Assembly (NCBI GenBank): GCA_964616985.1
Contig: CAZTVF010000005.1
Coordinates: forward strand, 1 to 64,000
DNA from: CAZTVF01 sp964616985
GTDB taxonomy: Bacteria > Planctomycetota > Phycisphaerae > SM23-33
Length of the DNA: 64,000 bases
Direction of reading: 5' to 3'
Each line of letters starts with the position of its first letter. The first letter of the stretch is position 1. The translations under genes were made by a program, and so were the position numbers. Of the stretch, positions 27,443 to 36,520 are shown in pieces. The notes under the pieces are model-generated. The model was not told the DNA's origin, made no database searches, and saw only the letters and a list, made by a program, of their open reading frames with translations.

Positions 27443-30109
27443 ATGGCTGTCGTTACCTACGATGACCGCAGCTTCCTCATCGACGGCCGCCGCGTCTGGC
27501 TGGTCAGCGGAGCCGTGCATTACTTCCGCACCCCGGCGGCGTTATGGCAGGATCGTCTGCTTAAGGCAAAGCGTTGCGGCCTCAATTGTATCAGCACTTC
27601 GATTCCCTGGAACTTCCACGAGACGGCCGAGGGCCGGTGGAACCTCACGGGGGATCATGACTTGGCGGCCTTCGTGCGCCTGGCGGGCGATCTGCGCCTG
27701 TACGTCATCCTCAAGCCCGGCCCCTACGTCGGCGCCGACTGCGACAACGGCGGCCTGCCCGGCTGGCTGAGCACCAAGACCGGCATCGGCTATCGCACGA
27801 GCAACGCCACGTACACTCATTACTATGACAAGTACTTCCGGCAGGTGCTGCCTCGCTTGGCCGACCTGCAGGTGACGCACGGCGGCAACATCATCCTGAT
27901 CCAGAACGAAAGTCACTACGACAACACGGTGATGCCCGACCGGCTGAGCTATCTCGAGTTCGTCAGTCAGCTCTTCCGCCGCAGCGGCTTTGACATCCCC
28001 ATCATCACCTGCAACGACATCTCGGCCCCGCCCGTTCCCGGCGCGGTGGAGACCGCCGCCGGCTATGGCACCGCCGAGCTGAAGCGACTGCGCCAGCGTT
28101 CGGGCAACGGCCCGATGATGATCAGCGAGTTCCGCCCCGCCCCGGCCGACTGCTGGGGAGAGGCGCACGCGAAGAGTGACCCGCGCGAGCTGGCCCGCAA
28201 GGCGCTGGAAGCCTTGGGCTGCGGCGCGATGTTCGACTATTACACTTGGCACGGCGGGACGAACTTCGATTTCTGGACCGCTCGCAGCGACCGCGGCCCC
28301 GCGGCCTACCTCACCACCAGCTACGACGGCGACGCGCCGCTGGCTGAGGGCGGCGGGCTGACCGAAAAGTATTACTTCAGCCGCCTGGCGAACCTGCTGG
28401 CCAACCACATGGGCCCCTTCATCGCCGGCTGCACCATGGACGCCCCGGGCGTGACGGTGCAGGACTGCACGCAGACGTTCAACATCTCCGGCCCCGCCGG
28501 CCGCTGGGCCGTGATCACCAACAACGGGCGGTATGACATCAAGACCGCCCGCGTCGCCTTGCCCGATGGCCTGGAGCTCGATGTGTCGCTGGAGCCCCTG
28601 GGTGCGGTGGCGATCCCGGTGGGCGTCACCCTGAGCCCGACGGTGGTGATGGACTTCGCAAACCTCATGCCGCTGGGCCTGTTCAACGACCGCTACCTGG
28701 TCTTCCACGGGCCGGCGGGCTTCGCGGGCAAGATCAGCCTCAACGGCACGGTGCTGGCTGTCGCCGTGCCCGCGGGGGAGACGCCCACGCTCGTCGAGGC
28801 GCAGGGCCTGACGGTCGTGGTGATGAACAGCGACCTGGCGATGCGGACCTGGGCCATGCCTGACGGCGTGGTGGTGGGCCCGCAGTTCGTCGGCGCCACC
28901 ATCGAGCAGGCCTCCGCCGCGCCGCACGCCAAGGACTGCATGCTGCTGCCGCTGGAAGATAAGCCCAGCCGCCTGTCCGTCACCCACACCCGCGCGGGCT
29001 CGCCCCCGCACATCACGCTGGGCGCGTGGAAGCGTCTGGCCGTGTGCGTCGAGCCCGTCGCGCAGGACCTGCAGTGGCAGGCCATGCCCGGCCCGCGCGA
29101 CGTGGACCAGATCGGCATTCATCACGGCTACGCGTGGTATCGGATCGTGCTGGACCAGCCGCGCCCGCGCAAGGTGCGACTGTACCTGCCGGAGTGCGAG
29201 GACCGCGCGACGCTGTTCCTCAACGGCGAACTCATCGGAACCTGGGGCCGCGGCGCCGACGCCGAGCGCGAGCCCATCGGCGTCTCGCTGGGCAAGGGCG
29301 CCAATACGCTGGTGGCCCTGGTGGACAACCTCGGCCGCTTCAGCGATGAGCCCAACCTCGGCGGGCGCAAGGGCCTCTTCGGCCACATGTACGACGCCAA
29401 GGCGATCAAGCCTCTGAAGTTCAAGGTCAAGGCCGACGGCAGCTTCACGCGGCGACTGGTGCCCCGGCAGCATTCGCACCTGGCCGGCGCGTTGGAGAAG
29501 ATGCCGATGGTCTCGGCCGAGCTCTCGATCCCGCTGACGCAGATCACGCCCCTGCACCTTTCGTTCCATGGCGTGCCGCACGCGGTGGCCATCCTGTGCA
29601 ACGACCGCATGGTGAAGTTCTTCCCCCAGCCGCCGGCCGGCGAGAACTTCGGCGACGTGCTGCTGGCGGCCGAGCTTCGCAAGGGAAAGAACAACCTCCG
29701 CGTGCTGCTGTGGGGCGACGTGAAGCCCGAGGCGATGGGAAACTTCGGCCTGCACGCGATGGAAGAAAACCTCACCGAAAACGCCGCCTGGAGCTTCCGC
29801 ACCTGGTCGCTGCCGCATGGCGGCGGGCACGTGGTGGGCAAGGACCAGCCGGCGTGGTATGTCACGCCGTTCAAGTACAAGCCTACGGACGAGCCGCTGT
29901 TCCTCCACATCATCGGGGCCAAGAAGGGCCAGATCTTCCTCAACGGGCACAACGTCGGCCGCTTCTGGACCGTCGGCCCGCAGGAGCACTACTACCTGCC
30001 GGCGTGCTGGCTGAAGGAAGAGAACGAACTGATGATCTTCGAGGAAGGTGGGCTAATCCCCGCTAAGAGCAGCCTCGAATTCCGCCCCCAGGGGCCGTAC
30101 CACAAGTAG
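27443..30109 (+). CDS. Glycoside hydrolase family 35 beta-galactosidase-like protein
   Basis: The 888 residues start with a GH35 TIM barrel (FLIDGRRVWLVSGAVHYFR; LNCISTSIPWNFHE; ILKPGPYVGADCDNGGLPGWL). The catalytic acid/base is Glu156 in ILIQNES (the usual form is IENEYG) and the nucleophile is probably Glu229 in MISEF. GH35 enzymes remove terminal beta-galactose and related sugars. The C-terminal part (from about 540) contains jelly-roll substrate-binding regions typical of the family (ATLFLNGELIGTWGRG; GQIFLNGHNVGRFW). No signal peptide is visible, so it is probably intracellular. A GGAG ribosome-binding site precedes the ATG. No transporter is next to it. Confidence 0.9.
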   Translation: MAVVTYDDRSFLIDGRRVWLVSGAVHYFRTPAALWQDRLLKAKRCGLNCISTSIPWNFHETAEGRWNLTGDHDLAAFVRLAGDLRLYVILKPGPYVGADCDNGGLPGWLSTKTGIGYRTSNATYTHYYDKYFRQVLPRLADLQVTHGGNIILIQNESHYDNTVMPDRLSYLEFVSQLFRRSGFDIPIITCNDISAPPVPGAVETAAGYGTAELKRLRQRSGNGPMMISEFRPAPADCWGEAHAKSDPRELARKALEALGCGAMFDYYTWHGGTNFDFWTARSDRGPAAYLTTSYDGDAPLAEGGGLTEKYYFSRLANLLANHMGPFIAGCTMDAPGVTVQDCTQTFNISGPAGRWAVITNNGRYDIKTARVALPDGLELDVSLEPLGAVAIPVGVTLSPTVVMDFANLMPLGLFNDRYLVFHGPAGFAGKISLNGTVLAVAVPAGETPTLVEAQGLTVVVMNSDLAMRTWAMPDGVVVGPQFVGATIEQASAAPHAKDCMLLPLEDKPSRLSVTHTRAGSPPHITLGAWKRLAVCVEPVAQDLQWQAMPGPRDVDQIGIHHGYAWYRIVLDQPRPRKVRLYLPECEDRATLFLNGELIGTWGRGADAEREPIGVSLGKGANTLVALVDNLGRFSDEPNLGGRKGLFGHMYDAKAIKPLKFKVKADGSFTRRLVPRQHSHLAGALEKMPMVSAELSIPLTQITPLHLSFHGVPHAVAILCNDRMVKFFPQPPAGENFGDVLLAAELRKGKNNLRVLLWGDVKPEAMGNFGLHAMEENLTENAAWSFRTWSLPHGGGHVVGKDQPAWYVTPFKYKPTDEPLFLHIIGAKKGQIFLNGHNVGRFWTVGPQEHYYLPACWLKEENELMIFEEGGLIPAKSSLEFRPQGPYHK

Positions 30110-30235
30110 GCGTCCGGCGGCACGCGAGATTTCTTCGCCCCGCCGATGCTCGGCTATCGCTCGCCTTTCGGCGCTGTTCGATAGTTGATGCCGGGCGAAG
30201 CCGGTTTCACATGGCACCTCGTCTGCGTGTCCGGC

Positions 30236-30273
30236 CGAGCATGCCGGCGCGGGTACGCTTCGGCATGGCACCC
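30236..30273. repeat. Single copy of the 39-bp repeat found at 54022-54138
   Basis: A 38-bp stretch starting CGAGCATGCCGGCGCGGGTA and ending CGGCATGGCACCC is nearly identical to the units of the tandem array at 54022-54138, over 23 kb away. Confidence 0.8.
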
Positions 30274-30315
30274 CTCGGTATCATCTGGTAGGATGCCCTC
30301 ATCAGGAGCATCCTT

Positions 30316-32922
30316 ATGTCTTTGAATTCCCGCTTCCGTTCGCTCGCGTTGGTCGTCTCGTTCGTCTGTCTTCTGTTCTCTTCCCGCGCATTCGCCGGCG
30401 GGGGGCCTGAGGGCGTCGCGGTGGTGGTCAACGCCGAGAGCTGGGCCTCGCAGGCGGTCGCCAACGAGTACATCCACCTGCGGAAGATCCCGCCGCTCAA
30501 CGTCATCTACCTCAGCGGCCTGCCCACCTTCGAGACCATCGGCGTGGAGGACTTCCGCGAGAAGATCCTCAAGCCCGTGATGCTCACGCTGGCGCAGCGA
30601 GGCGTGGCCCCGCAGATCGACTGCATCACCTACTCCAGCGACATCCCTTACGCAGTGGAAGCCCGCGCCGACGCCAACAAGGACCAGATGGACAAGCTGT
30701 TCCCCGGCATGGCCCGATTCCTGGCCACCGAGGCATCGATCAACTCGATGACGTACCTGTACGAGCTGGTGCTGGCCAAGGATATCCATTACTTCGACCT
30801 GGGCATCAACTGGTATTTCCCCTCCGAGCCTCGCGGCGCGGGCCGGCGTGAGAAACGCTGGAGCGACGCCGAGGGCAAGGACGGCCAGGCGGTCGAGGCC
30901 TTGCTGCGCGAGAAGAAGTACGCCGAGGCCCTGCCGCTGCTGGAGAAGCTCCGGGCGGCGCATCCCGACAGCGCCGACGTGGCTTATCGCGTTGCGCTGT
31001 GCAGCGCCCAACTGAAGAAGATGGACGACGCCCTCGCCGCCCTGGAATCGGCGGTGGAGCACGGGTACACCAACTGGCCGCGCGTCGAGAATGCCGAGGA
31101 ATTCAGGGCCCTGCGCGGCAAAGAAGCGTTCACCGCACTGATCGAGAAGATGAAGAAGGCCAAGCCCGCCGTGCCCGTCCCCGATGCCCGCGCCTTCGAC
31201 TCCAACATCGCCTGGAAATCGCCGCGCGATGGCGGCCAGCAGCACTACGTGCTCTCGACCATGCTCGCCGTGACCAGCGGCCGCGGAAACTCGGTCTCCG
31301 AGGCCCTGTCGCAATTGCGGCGCAGCGCCTCGTGCGACGGCGTCAAACCTGCGGGCACCGTCTATTTCATGGCCAACAGCGACGTGAGATCGACCACGCG
31401 CGAGTGGGCCTTCACGGCCGCCGCCGCCAAGCTCAACGCCATGAGCGTTCCGGCCGACATCATCTGGGGCGTCCTGCCCCAGAAGAAGAAGGTGGCCGGG
31501 CTGGTGGTGGGGGCCGCCGATTTCAACTGGGGCGCGTGCGGCAGCAGCATCGACGCCGGCGCCATCTGCGAGCACCTCACCAGCTACGGCGGCATCATGC
31601 GAGACAGCGGCCAGACGCCGCTGACGGAGTTCCTCCGCGCCGGGGCCGCCGGCGCCAGCGGCACGGTCACCGAACCCTTCGCCATCCAGGCGAAGTTCCC
31701 CTCGCCGTTCATCCAGGTCTACTATGCCCAGGGCGCCAGCCTCGCCGAGGCGTTCTACATGTCCGTCTCGGGGCCGTACCAGCTGCTGATCGTGGGCGAC
31801 CCGCTCTGCCAGCCGTGGGCGACGATCCCTGACGTGCAGGTGAAATCGCCCTCGGAGCCGGTCAAGGGCACGCTGAAACTCGAGGCGTCGGTGAAGCAGA
31901 AGGACCTGCCGATCGCGTCGTACGAGCTCTTCGTCGATGGCAGGCGAACGGCATCGTCCCCGTCTTCGCCGCTGGAACTCGACACGACCAAGCTCAGCGA
32001 CGGCTACCACGAGATCCGCGTCGTCGCCATCGCCGCCAATGCCGTGCGAACGCAAGGCCGCGAGATATTCCCCATCGTCGTCGCTAATGGCGCCGGCGAA
32101 CTGAAGATCACCGGCCCCGAGCAGAAAGAGATCGCGTATGACGGCCCGCGGTTCTCCATCGCCGGCCGCATGGCCGGGGCCAAGCGGATCGTCTTCACCT
32201 TCAACGGCACCGAGATCGGACGGCTCAACAGCGGCGACGGCAAGATCGAGGTCGATCCGCGTCAACTCGGCCAGGGGCCGGTGAAGATTCACGCCACCGC
32301 CACCGTCGAGGGCGAGAAGGGCGAGGTCACCGTCGCCGCGGCCCCCCTGGAACTGACGATCATCCCGCCGTTCCCGCTGGAGGCGGTGAAGCTTGCCGAG
32401 GGCGCGAAGCTGGCCAAGGGCGTGCAGATCACGCTTGAAAAGGGCGAGAAGGTCGTCGTCGAGCAGGCGATTCCGAACTGGCTGGCGGCCGCCGGCGTGA
32501 AGGCGAAAGAGAAGTTCGTCATTGAAGGTTATCTTCAGGCGTCGGCCGACGACGTGTACCAGTTCCAGGTTAACGCGGCCTCGCCGCTGGCGCTGGAGGT
32601 GGATGGGGTGGCCCTGCGCCCCAGCGGCGCGGCGTGGAAGTTCGCCCCGGTGACGCTGGCCAAGGGCCTGCACAAGTTCACCGCCCGCGGGACGGCATCG
32701 GACAAGCTTGACGTCGAGATCCGTTTCGGCGGCAGCGGGGCGTACAACATCCTGGGCTGCTGCCAGCACGTCGCCATCGAGGGCGAGCGCGTGATTCAGC
32801 CGCCCGCGCCCAAGAGCCAACCCGCCAGCGCCAGCAAGCCCGCCACCGCACCGGCGACCGGGCCCGCGGCCAAGACAGCGACCGCGCCATCGACGGCGCC
32901 ATCGAGTCAGTCCGCGAAATGA
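30316..32922 (+). CDS. TIGR03790 family exported protein
   Basis: A large exported protein (868 residues) with a signal peptide (to about residue 27, ending SRAFA). The N-terminal region (GVAVVVNAESWASQAVANEYIHLRKIP; ITYSSDIPYAVEARADANK) and the later SGPYQLLIVGDPLCQPW are the hallmarks of TIGR03790, a family of unknown function common in planctomycetes and verrucomicrobia. A TPR-like insertion lies near 195-270. The C-terminal half has Ig-like strands and a PA14-like region (about 720-820: FVIEGYLQASADDVYQFQVNAASPLALEVDG), followed by a Pro/Ala/Thr tail. AGGAG precedes the ATG. A 4-bp ATGA overlap with the next possible start hints at coupled translation. Confidence 0.8.
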   Translation: MSLNSRFRSLALVVSFVCLLFSSRAFAGGGPEGVAVVVNAESWASQAVANEYIHLRKIPPLNVIYLSGLPTFETIGVEDFREKILKPVMLTLAQRGVAPQIDCITYSSDIPYAVEARADANKDQMDKLFPGMARFLATEASINSMTYLYELVLAKDIHYFDLGINWYFPSEPRGAGRREKRWSDAEGKDGQAVEALLREKKYAEALPLLEKLRAAHPDSADVAYRVALCSAQLKKMDDALAALESAVEHGYTNWPRVENAEEFRALRGKEAFTALIEKMKKAKPAVPVPDARAFDSNIAWKSPRDGGQQHYVLSTMLAVTSGRGNSVSEALSQLRRSASCDGVKPAGTVYFMANSDVRSTTREWAFTAAAAKLNAMSVPADIIWGVLPQKKKVAGLVVGAADFNWGACGSSIDAGAICEHLTSYGGIMRDSGQTPLTEFLRAGAAGASGTVTEPFAIQAKFPSPFIQVYYAQGASLAEAFYMSVSGPYQLLIVGDPLCQPWATIPDVQVKSPSEPVKGTLKLEASVKQKDLPIASYELFVDGRRTASSPSSPLELDTTKLSDGYHEIRVVAIAANAVRTQGREIFPIVVANGAGELKITGPEQKEIAYDGPRFSIAGRMAGAKRIVFTFNGTEIGRLNSGDGKIEVDPRQLGQGPVKIHATATVEGEKGEVTVAAAPLELTIIPPFPLEAVKLAEGAKLAKGVQITLEKGEKVVVEQAIPNWLAAAGVKAKEKFVIEGYLQASADDVYQFQVNAASPLALEVDGVALRPSGAAWKFAPVTLAKGLHKFTARGTASDKLDVEIRFGGSGAYNILGCCQHVAIEGERVIQPPAPKSQPASASKPATAPATGPAAKTATAPSTAPSSQSAK

Positions 32923-32981
32923 ATCGCCGGGATCGCGGTGCTGACGCCACGCACTCGCCCGATGCAAGACAGGAGACGCCT

Positions 32982-34499
32982 GTGAAGATGCGCCACGCCG
33001 TAGTCGCGATGCTGTGCTGCACGCTCGTCTCATCGGCAGCGGCCTCCGCGGCCGACAACGTCATCTACGTCAACAACCAGACGGGCTCCGATGCCTTCGA
33101 CGGCCGCTCGCCCGCGCCCGCCGATGGCAAGCGTGGCCCCGTGGCCACCATCATGGCCGGTGTGGCAAAGGCGGCCGTCGGCGGCGTGGTGTCGATCGCC
33201 AACACGGGCAAGGACTATCGCGAGTCGGTGAGCATCGAGAAGTTCGGCAAGGGGCGGGCGGCCACGCCGCTGGTGATCGAGGGCAACGGCGCGGGCGTAA
33301 CCGGCCTGCTGGAGGTGCCCGCCGCGCGGTGGACGCTGGAGAAGGACGACCTTTACTACTTCGAGAACAAGCTCTCGGACGACCCGCCGAAGTACGGCCC
33401 GATGCCCAACAGCAACTGGCTGGGCTTCCTGAAGCACCAGGGCTGGTTCCCCGAGCCGCAGGCCCCGCGGATCTTCTTCCTCGACGGCAAGGAGGCGCCC
33501 GACAGCCTCACGCTGGAGGGCATCCAGCCGGGCGGCTTCTTCTATCAGACCCAGGGCAAGCCGCGTCGCGTGTACTTCCGCCTGCCGCCCGGCGGCAAGC
33601 TCGCCGACTGCCGCATCGAGATGCCGCTGAACACCGGCGTGTTCGTGAGCGATGACTACGTGGTCGTTCGCAACCTCGCCTCGCGCCATTCGCAGGACGA
33701 CGGCTTCGCGGGCTTCTGGGGCCAGGCGGTAGTGTTCGAGAACGTCAATGGCTCGTTCAACTGCGACCAGGGCATCTCGTTCCACGGCACTAGCAGCACG
33801 CTGATCGACGGCGGCCTGTTTGAACGCAACGGGGGCGGCGGCATCGTGGACGTGATGTCGTGCGTCAGCGTCTATCGCCGCGCGGTCTCGCGCGATAACC
33901 TCATCTCCGGCGCGCTGCTGCAGGGCACGGCCCACAGCATGCTGGGCTGCCAGTTCTTCGGCAACGCCGGCCCGCAGGTGAGCGTGGGCGCGGGCACGAC
34001 GACGAACCTGACCAACTGCCTCGTCATCGGCAGCGACGCCAACGGCCGGCGGAGCCCCGGCGTGGTCATGCACTACGGGCGGCTGGACCGATGCACCCTC
34101 GTGCGGTGCAGTGTGGGCCTGCAGGTGCCCCAGCGGCCGGGCGGGCTGGGGGCGTCGCTCCGCAACAGCATCGTCCGCGACTGCAACGTCGCCGTCTCCA
34201 TCCAGCCCGATCACCTGGGCTCGTTCCGCATGGCCAACAACATCATCGAACTGGGCGTGATGTCGATCGGCGATCAGAAGGGCAAGGCTGCGAACTGGCA
34301 GGATTTCGCCGCCGCCAACAAGCTCGGCAGCGACAACGTCATCGATGCCCCCGAACTGGAGGGCCCCACGTTCCTGCTCCCCAAGGATTCCGTGCACGCG
34401 ACGGCGGGCGAAAACAAGACCACCCCCGGCGCGTCGGTGCAGCCTTACGCCGGGTGGAAGTCGCTGGGCGATGCCCCGACGACGCAGCCGTCGCCGTGA
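32982..34499 (+). CDS. Exported right-handed beta-helix protein
   Basis: The 505-residue protein has a signal peptide (VKMRHAVVAMLCCTLVSSAAASA) and then a repetitive strand pattern with Asn/Gly-rich turns typical of right-handed parallel beta-helix (pectate-lyase-like) proteins (NVIYVNNQTGSDAFDGRSP; LIDGGLFERNGGGGIVDV; LTNCLVIGSDANGR). Such proteins often bind or cleave polysaccharides, but no catalytic residues are identifiable. The GTG at 32982, with AGGAG 6 nt upstream, is preferred to the ATG at 32919 because it puts the signal peptide first. Its stop codon directly abuts the stop of the opposite-strand UROD-fold gene, with no gap. Confidence 0.75.
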   Translation: MKMRHAVVAMLCCTLVSSAAASAADNVIYVNNQTGSDAFDGRSPAPADGKRGPVATIMAGVAKAAVGGVVSIANTGKDYRESVSIEKFGKGRAATPLVIEGNGAGVTGLLEVPAARWTLEKDDLYYFENKLSDDPPKYGPMPNSNWLGFLKHQGWFPEPQAPRIFFLDGKEAPDSLTLEGIQPGGFFYQTQGKPRRVYFRLPPGGKLADCRIEMPLNTGVFVSDDYVVVRNLASRHSQDDGFAGFWGQAVVFENVNGSFNCDQGISFHGTSSTLIDGGLFERNGGGGIVDVMSCVSVYRRAVSRDNLISGALLQGTAHSMLGCQFFGNAGPQVSVGAGTTTNLTNCLVIGSDANGRRSPGVVMHYGRLDRCTLVRCSVGLQVPQRPGGLGASLRNSIVRDCNVAVSIQPDHLGSFRMANNIIELGVMSIGDQKGKAANWQDFAAANKLGSDNVIDAPELEGPTFLLPKDSVHATAGENKTTPGASVQPYAGWKSLGDAPTTQPSP

Positions 34500-35594
34500 T
34501 TACATCCCGCACGCCTGCTTGAGGCGGCCGACGAAGTAGAGGAAGTCGCTGTAGCTCACGTCGTGCGGCAGGCCGTGGTCAAACCAGGGCACCAAGCCGC
34601 CCGCCTGCACCGTCCGAGCGATTTTGTCCATCTCGCGATCGATCGCGCCCCGCCCAGCCGCCAGCGCCTTTTTGTCCACGCCGCCCAGCATCAGCAGCCG
34701 GGGGTATCGCTTGCGGTATTCCCACACGTCCATGCCCGCCTGCGCCTCCATGGGCACCACGCCGTCGATGCCCGCCTCCAGCCAGATCGGGATGAGTTCA
34801 TCGATATAGCCGTCGCTGTCGAGCACGATGAACGGAATGCCCTTCTGTCGCAGCTTGGCCACCATGCGGCGGTAGCGGGGGAGCATGAACTGCCGCACCT
34901 GCGGCGCGCCCAGCAGCGGGGCGGTCTTGTAGGCCATGTCCTCCCACAGGCAGACGGCGTCGGGCACGAAGTCGCTGAACATCGCGTCGCACAGCCGCTC
35001 GAACAGGTCCACCACCGTCTCCATCATCTCCTCGACCAGTGCGGGGTCGTCATAGAAGAGGTAGCTCGTCGCCTCCACGCCCATCATCTCGCGGATGGAG
35101 CCATACAGGCTGCCCGCGCGATCCATGTACACGATCAGGGGGGCCGTGCGCTGGCGCCAGGCTTCCTTCTGCCTCGCCCAGGCGTCCCCGACGCGGGCCT
35201 CGTCCCAGGCGATGCGGCCACGGTACTTGTCCCAATCGGCCCGCGAGGTCACGGGGAAGCTTTCGAAATGGGGCATCGACTTGTAGTTGTCCTTCTTGAA
35301 CTCGGTGCAGACGATGCCGTTGTGGTTGACGTACGTGACCTTGTCTTCCGTCTCGCCGAGCACCTTCCGCTCGAAGGGCGGATACACCCAGATGCTGGCG
35401 GCGGGGCCTGACCAGAGGTGATGCTGCAGCCCCAGGTGGTCGATGAGGCGGGGGATGTCCTGTACGCCGGCGGGCATGCCCTCGCCGCGCCACCGCTCCA
35501 GCGTGCTGGGCCAGATGCCCCCCAACGTCGCCAGCGTGCGGCCGGGCGTCTGGAACCGCATCGCCCCCAGGAACGTCTCTCTCGCATTGTTCAT
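34500..35594 (-). CDS. UROD-fold protein (corrinoid methyltransferase-like)
   Basis: This 364-residue protein is of the uroporphyrinogen decarboxylase superfamily (PF01208-like), which also holds the MtaA/CmuA methyltransferases. Recognisable parts are MNNARETFLGAMRFQTPGR, DAVCLWEDMAYKTAPLLG, IPFIVLDSDGYIDELIPIWLEAGIDGVVPMEAQAG and MLGGVDKKALA. The N-terminal Arg pattern needed for heme-pathway UROD is not evident, so a methyltransferase or other role is likely. The ATG at 35594, with GGGAAG upstream, is preferred over an open extension to 35615. It diverges from the IclR-type gene and is one of three such proteins in the window. Confidence 0.75.
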   Translation of the reverse strand: MNNARETFLGAMRFQTPGRTLATLGGIWPSTLERWRGEGMPAGVQDIPRLIDHLGLQHHLWSGPAASIWVYPPFERKVLGETEDKVTYVNHNGIVCTEFKKDNYKSMPHFESFPVTSRADWDKYRGRIAWDEARVGDAWARQKEAWRQRTAPLIVYMDRAGSLYGSIREMMGVEATSYLFYDDPALVEEMMETVVDLFERLCDAMFSDFVPDAVCLWEDMAYKTAPLLGAPQVRQFMLPRYRRMVAKLRQKGIPFIVLDSDGYIDELIPIWLEAGIDGVVPMEAQAGMDVWEYRKRYPRLLMLGGVDKKALAAGRGAIDREMDKIARTVQAGGLVPWFDHGLPHDVSYSDFLYFVGRLKQACGM

Positions 35595-35670
35595 GGCACT
35601 TCCCTTTGCGGCCATCAGGGCCGGGGACGAAGCCTAACCCCTCTCGCCGGGCGAGGTCAAGAATTGTCTG

Positions 35671-35700
35671 TTGACGCGGGGGAGCTTGTCGCGGTACGAT
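35671..35700 (+). promoter_or_regulatory. Candidate promoter of the IclR-type gene
   Basis: TTGACG (35671-35676) and TACGAT (35695-35700) are separated by 18 nt. The predicted start of transcription falls at about 35707, directly before the palindrome at 35708. Confidence 0.45.
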
Positions 35701-35707
35701 TGGATGC

Positions 35708-35725
35708 GATGAATACGTATTCATC
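35708..35725. promoter_or_regulatory. Perfect 18-bp palindrome, candidate IclR operator
   Basis: GATGAATACGTATTCATC is a perfect palindrome located 22 bp before the IclR-type start codon and at its predicted transcription start. Its position fits autoregulation and perhaps control of the divergent UROD-fold gene. Confidence 0.5.
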
Positions 35726-35746
35726 ATAGATGAATCGAGGCCGCGT

Positions 35747-36520
35747 GTGCCGGGCAGCCAGACAATTCAATCGGTGGAGCGGGCGATGGACGCCCTTGAG
35801 CGCATCGCGCAGGCGCCGCAGGGCCTGACGCTGGCGGCGCTGGCGGCGGGGCTGGGCCTCAAGCCGCCCACCGCGCACGCGATCCTGCGGACGCTCGCCG
35901 CCCGCGGCTACCTCCGCCGCCTGGACAAGCCCGCGCGGTACGCGATCGGGCCGGCTGCGGCGGCCTTGGCTGCGGCGGGCGCGCCGCTCCCCTGGCGCCA
36001 GGCCGCCCACGAGGCCATGGCCCGCCTCGCACGCCAGTTGCCCAAGGCCACCGTCGTCCTGGTGGAGGCCGTTGGCGGAGAGCTGATGACGACGCGGCGG
36101 ATGAGCCCCGAGCAGCCGGGCGTCCTCCAGAAGCCCTCCCACCAGGTCATGTCGCCCTATTCCTCCGCCTCCGACCTGGCTTTTCTCGCCTTCGCGCCGG
36201 CCGATGCCGCGGCCAGCCATTGCCGCCGCTACCCCTTTGCCGAGTACGGCGCGCACCAGTGGCGCGGTGAGGCCGAGCTGGAGACCTTTCTCCAGCGGGC
36301 CCGCCGCCTGGGATACGCGCTGCGGGTGGACGCATTCTACCTCCTTCGGGCGGCCGCTCCGCTTCTGTCGCCCGAGGGCGAGCTGCTGGCGATGCTGGGG
36401 GTCTCGGCCCCCAAGGCCGGGATGACGCCGGCGATGAAGAAGAACATGATCGCCCGCCTGCTGGCGGCGACCTCTGCGATCCATCAATCACTCAAACTTA
36501 CCGCACAGGAGATCTCATGA
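35747..36520 (+). CDS. IclR family transcriptional regulator
   Basis: The 257 residues have an N-terminal winged helix-turn-helix of the IclR type (QTIQSVERAMDALERIAQ; LTLAALAAGLGLKPPTAHAILRTLAARGYLRR, about residues 5-60) and a C-terminal ligand-binding domain. IclR proteins control catabolic operons in response to small effectors. The start is GTG at 35747, matching the usual start of the family. The gene overlaps the next by 4 bp (ATGA), so regulator and iron-sulfur protein are translated together, which makes the downstream genes its likely targets. A palindrome lies just upstream. Confidence 0.88.
   Translation: MPGSQTIQSVERAMDALERIAQAPQGLTLAALAAGLGLKPPTAHAILRTLAARGYLRRLDKPARYAIGPAAAALAAAGAPLPWRQAAHEAMARLARQLPKATVVLVEAVGGELMTTRRMSPEQPGVLQKPSHQVMSPYSSASDLAFLAFAPADAAASHCRRYPFAEYGAHQWRGEAELETFLQRARRLGYALRVDAFYLLRAAAPLLSPEGELLAMLGVSAPKAGMTPAMKKNMIARLLAATSAIHQSLKLTAQEIS

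Noticed and set aside
30154..33033. 959-codon minus-strand frame opposite the TIGR03790 gene
   Set aside because: Shadow of a well-supported exported protein on the other strand.
34500..35594. Naming this protein HemE (uroporphyrinogen decarboxylase)
   Set aside because: Only the superfamily fold is supported; three divergent copies lie in catabolic context with no heme genes nearby.
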